NCBI GenBank assembly: GCA_017999615.1
Contig: JAGNLM010000016.1
Span: 1 to 40,933 of the forward strand
From: Gammaproteobacteria bacterium
Lineage (GTDB): Bacteria; Pseudomonadota; Gammaproteobacteria; JAABTG01
Reading direction: 5' to 3'
DNA length: 40,933 nt
The notes below the pieces were generated by a model that worked only from the letters and a program-made list of their open reading frames with translations, was not told where the DNA came from and ran no database searches. How positions within the stretch are numbered: position 1 is the first letter of the stretch; every line of letters begins with the position of its first letter. A program made the translations under genes and the position numbers. Positions 38,882-40,933 of the stretch are shown here, one piece after another.

Positions 38882-39823
38882 CTAGCGCTTGATCTTCTCG
38901 AGCGTCGTCTCGCTCCAGAAGTTCGGATCCATCTCCCGGTTGAACTTCACAACGCTCGCCGGGATGACGGCCCAGGTCTCGTGGCCCGTGTTCAGGTCCT
39001 TGCCGTACCAGTAGTCCCACTTCTGGGCGCGGGGGTCACTCTGCTTCAGGCTGCTCCAGGCCCGGTCGATGATCTTCGTCATCTTGCCGTCTTTGAAGTA
39101 CTCGGTGCGGTAGTCCGCGAAGGTCTTCGTGTCGATGTAGCTGACGCGCTCGTCGTAGTACCAGTTCTTGAACTTGGTCTTGCTCTTCACCTTGTAGACT
39201 TCCTTGCCCTTCACGTCGCAGGCGGGCTTCGGAAGGTTCTGCATGTACTTGTTCTTCTCGCTGTCCTGCAGCTCCATGACCTTCAGGCAGTCCTTGAAGG
39301 TCTCCTTACCCATCAGCTCGTGGGTCTCGTGGAAGGGCTTGCGCAGGTACACGTCCTCGAAGGTGAAGTCCGTGCCGCCCCAGGCGTCGTCGAAGGCGGG
39401 CTCGGCGAAGCGGCGGATCTTGCGCAGGGCCGGCAGCCAGATCGAATAGGACTGGCTCTTGGAGTCGTCCACGTAGTCGACGATCAGCATTCCGGTGCCG
39501 TTCAGCTTGCCCGAGCGGAAGATGGCGATGTCCTTCGCCTTGGTGCTGCCGTCGCTGTAGTTGTTGTTCAGGTGCCGCTCCACGGTATTCGTGGTCGGCG
39601 CCTCGCCGGCGGACTTGTTGACCAACACCGTGATGGTGTCACCGTCCTCGACGATGGAGTAGTTCTTCAGCGCGTAGAAGTGATTGACGAAGTACACCTG
39701 CTCGATGATCTGGTCCGCGCTCGGTGCGCCCTTGGGCAGCGGCAGGTCCGTCGGGACCCCTGCGAGGGCCGGTGTGGCCGTGAGGGCCGACAGGGCCACT
39801 AGGCCCAGCTTGCGTAGCATCAT
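38882..39823 (-). CDS. LolA-like outer-membrane lipoprotein-sorting-type protein
   Basis: A 313-residue periplasmic protein. Signal peptide at residues 1-22 (LVALSALTATPALA). The mature part matches the LolA-like family PF17131: DYVDDSKSQSYSIWLPALRKIRRF, FEDVYLRKPFHETHELMG, and a late strand region with FKNWYYDERVSYIDTKTFADYR. LolA/LolB-fold proteins bind acyl chains in a half-barrel, so this one could ferry a lipid between the RND pump and the DUF1302 barrel. Lysine use (AAG) is notable in this GC-rich setting. The ATG at 39823 is chosen over a TTG at 39838 because GGGAGAG precedes it. Confidence 0.87.
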   Translation of the reverse strand: MMLRKLGLVALSALTATPALAGVPTDLPLPKGAPSADQIIEQVYFVNHFYALKNYSIVEDGDTITVLVNKSAGEAPTTNTVERHLNNNYSDGSTKAKDIAIFRSGKLNGTGMLIVDYVDDSKSQSYSIWLPALRKIRRFAEPAFDDAWGGTDFTFEDVYLRKPFHETHELMGKETFKDCLKVMELQDSEKNKYMQNLPKPACDVKGKEVYKVKSKTKFKNWYYDERVSYIDTKTFADYRTEYFKDGKMTKIIDRAWSSLKQSDPRAQKWDYWYGKDLNTGHETWAVIPASVVKFNREMDPNFWSETTLEKIKR

Positions 39824-39915
39824 GGTTCTCTCTCCCAACTCGTGATCGTGGGGGCGAGGACGCTGGGCCCGTCATTGACAGTCGGGGACGTTTGTGGCCC
39901 GGGATCCGCCCCCCG

Positions 39916-39944
39916 GCTATAGGAACGCCGCACCCGGGAGACAA
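39916..39944 (-). promoter_or_regulatory. Candidate sigma-70 promoter of the envelope transport operon
   Basis: On the minus strand TTGTCT (39944-39939), a 17-base spacer and TATAGC (39921-39916). It would give a leader of about 85 bases before ATG 39823. Confidence 0.5.
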
Positions 39945-39979
39945 CGATTTTGTGAAAGGATTGATCGAACCAACTGAAT

Positions 39980-40008
39980 TACATATGTATCTGCGAAAGA
40001 ATATTCTT
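39980..40008. promoter_or_regulatory. Paired palindromes upstream of the transport operon promoter
   Basis: TACATATGTA (39980-39989) and AAGAATATTCTT (39997-40008) are perfect palindromes with centres 18 bases apart, about two helical turns, in AT-rich DNA 36 bases or more upstream of the -35 element. The position and spacing suit an activator binding site. The regulator is unknown. Confidence 0.45.
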
Positions 40009-40094
40009 ATATGCCGTTATATCCCGAAGAACGCGGACACGGGGGCAGCGGGGGTGCCGCAACGCGGGGGGGCGCGCAGGAAGCTGACGGTGAG

Positions 40095-40130
40095 CTCCAT
40101 CGCCGCGGCGCGACGCGCGCGGCGATGGAG
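40095..40130. terminator. Hairpin after dsrE2
   Basis: CTCCATCGCCGCG (40095-40107) pairs perfectly with CGCGGCGATGGAG (40118-40130), loop of 10 bases, five bases beyond the dsrE2 stop on the minus strand. No T-run. Confidence 0.6.
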
Positions 40131-40135
40131 TGACG

Positions 40136-40618
40136 CTACATGTACAGGCAGATGTCGGACTCGCCGGCGAAGTCCAGGAAGCTCGCGGCGCCGCCGAACT
40201 CGACGCCATCGATAAGGTCCTTCGGGTCCACGTCCAGGAGGTCGAGGGTCATCTGGCACGCAATCATCTTGACGCCGGACTCGACGCAGAGGTCCCGCAG
40301 CTCCTCGAGACTCGCCACACCCTTGCTCCGCAGCCTGCGCTTCAGGAGGGCCGTGAACAGGGTCTCCATGCCCGGCAGCGCCGCGGCGACGACCGGAAAC
40401 CAGCGGTGCATGCCGAAGGGCAGCCGCAGGGCCGGATTGCCAAGCGGGGAGACCTTCAGGCCGAGGTCGCGGCGCAGCAACTGCAGGCCATGGAACATGA
40501 AGAAGATCCGGGCCTCGTAGCCTAGGGCCACGGCCGTGGAGGCAAGGATGAACGGGGGGTAGGCCGAGTCGAGGGTCCCCTGCGACGCGATGATGGCCAG
40601 CTTCTTCGCGTGCGGCAT
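40136..40618 (-). CDS. dsrE2: DsrE2-like sulfur carrier/transferase partner protein
   Basis: A 160-residue protein of the DsrE/DsrF-like superfamily. It begins with KKLAIIASQGTLDSAYPPFILASTAVALG, a Rossmann-like start, and carries the conserved cysteine in VKMIACQMTLDLL (C121), with C111 and C156 also present. A hydrophobic central segment (FPVVAAALPGMETLFTALL) is typical of DsrE2, which can associate with the membrane. In sulfur oxidisers DsrE2 is encoded with TusA and often a rhodanese and helps move sulfane sulfur toward Dsr or sHdr oxidation. Here it follows tusA by 32 bases. Whether it is DsrE2A or DsrE2B needs an alignment. Confidence 0.85.
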   Translation of the reverse strand: MPHAKKLAIIASQGTLDSAYPPFILASTAVALGYEARIFFMFHGLQLLRRDLGLKVSPLGNPALRLPFGMHRWFPVVAAALPGMETLFTALLKRRLRSKGVASLEELRDLCVESGVKMIACQMTLDLLDVDPKDLIDGVEFGGAASFLDFAGESDICLYM

Positions 40619-40650
40619 CGTCGGACCCGGGGTGGGCGCTGCGCCCCGGC

Positions 40651-40881
40651 TCAGGCCTTCTTGAGCAGGAATATGAACTTGCCTTCCTCCACGCCAGACT
40701 CGAGCAGGGGATTCCCGGTCTGCTTGGCGAAGGCCTCGAAGTCCTTGACCGACCCGGGGTCGGTCGCGACCACGCGCAGCACGCGGCCGCTCTGCAGGGT
40801 CGATAACGCCTTCTTGGCGCGCAGGACCGGTAGGGGGCAGTTGAGCCCCGAGGCGTCGAGCTCCTGGTCGAAAACGGCCAT
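40651..40881 (-). CDS. tusA: TusA-family sulfur carrier
   Basis: A 76-residue cytoplasmic protein with the family motif C15-P-L-P in LDASGLNCPLPVLRAKKAL; C15 holds the persulfide. The later part (VLRVVATDPGSVKDFEAF and GKFIFLLKK) fits the two-layer alpha/beta fold. TusA relays sulfur for tRNA thiolation, molybdopterin synthesis or, next to dsrE2, for oxidative sulfur metabolism. AGGAGA precedes the ATG. Only 52 bases of upstream sequence remain in the window, so a preceding rhodanese gene cannot be ruled in or out. Confidence 0.93.
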   Translation of the reverse strand: MAVFDQELDASGLNCPLPVLRAKKALSTLQSGRVLRVVATDPGSVKDFEAFAKQTGNPLLESGVEEGKFIFLLKKA

Positions 40882-40933
40882 CGGTGGTCTCCTGTGGGCG
40901 GCCGGAAGGGGTACATCGGCCCAGTTTCCCTAT

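Larger units (their letters stand above)
39824..40135. other. Intergenic region with AT-rich island
   Basis: A 312-base gap between the LolA-like gene and dsrE2, both minus-strand. No gene is seen. It contains a candidate minus-strand promoter (39916-39944), an AT-rich patch with two palindromes (39980-40008), and a hairpin after dsrE2 (40095-40130). Confidence 0.6.

Noticed and set aside
1-40933. Prophage, insertion sequence, integron or CRISPR array
   Set aside because: No transposase, integrase, phage structural gene, terminal repeats or regularly spaced repeats were found; codon usage is uniform apart from small AT-rich intergenic patches.

Overview
The window is GC-rich, densely coded chromosomal DNA, most likely from a gammaproteobacterium. 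I infer this from the gene content: a pcnB-folK-panB-panC-panD run with an apparent ATT start for pcnB, lipoprotein lytic transglycosylase MltB, MepA, an adjacent YcbB-like/YcbK-like pair, RlpA and TrxC. A tusA-dsrE2 pair at the right end is typical of sulfur-oxidising lineages such as the Chromatiales/Ectothiorhodospiraceae. No 16S rRNA or other species marker is present, so the genus is not determined. I saw no phage genes, insertion sequences, integrases or CRISPR arrays.

Layout. Positions 1-885 hold the 3' part of a TrkH-type potassium channel subunit. Positions 1009-1704 hold a small PIN/ribbon-helix-helix toxin-antitoxin pair with nested palindromes over its start. Positions 1748-4254 hold an unknown small membrane-anchored protein, thioredoxin 2, and a cysteine-rich exported protein translationally coupled to it. 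Positions 4276-10023 (minus strand) form an operon: a CarS-like/metallophosphoesterase fusion, a membrane-fusion protein, a LolD/MacB-type ATPase and two FtsX-type permeases. After a 480-base hairpin-rich gap and a PilZ protein, 10789-15674 (minus) holds a Sel1-like membrane protein, a large periplasmic SH3/von Willebrand A protein, an ABC ATPase and an FtsX-type permease. This set resembles the periplasmic and ABC parts of the threonine phosphorylation pathway of type VI secretion, but no kinase or secretion gene is present here.

Positions 15966-19719 are mostly cell-wall genes (mepA, an L,D-transpeptidase, mltB, rlpA). Then come a Tim44-like protein, a FabG-type reductase, a Crp/Fnr regulator, a HemN-like radical SAM protein and the pantothenate/folate/poly(A) polymerase operon. 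Divergent from pcnB is a tRNA-Glu(CTC) with its own promoter. A second cell-wall pair follows (YcbB-like L,D-transpeptidase and MepK-like peptidase), then a calcium-type P-type ATPase.

Positions 33801-39823 (minus) carry an apparent envelope transport operon: a LolA-like periplasmic protein, a DUF1302 outer-membrane protein and an RND/MMPL inner-membrane pump. Together they could span both membranes and move a hydrophobic substrate, which the sequence does not identify. The window ends with dsrE2 and tusA, which carry sulfane sulfur in the cytoplasm.

Two genes (the membrane-fusion protein near 8590 and the DUF1302 gene near 38790) have their natural N-terminus in a frame one base away from the nearest good start, each beside a G/C homopolymer. 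These are either single-base errors in the assembly or real frameshifts.
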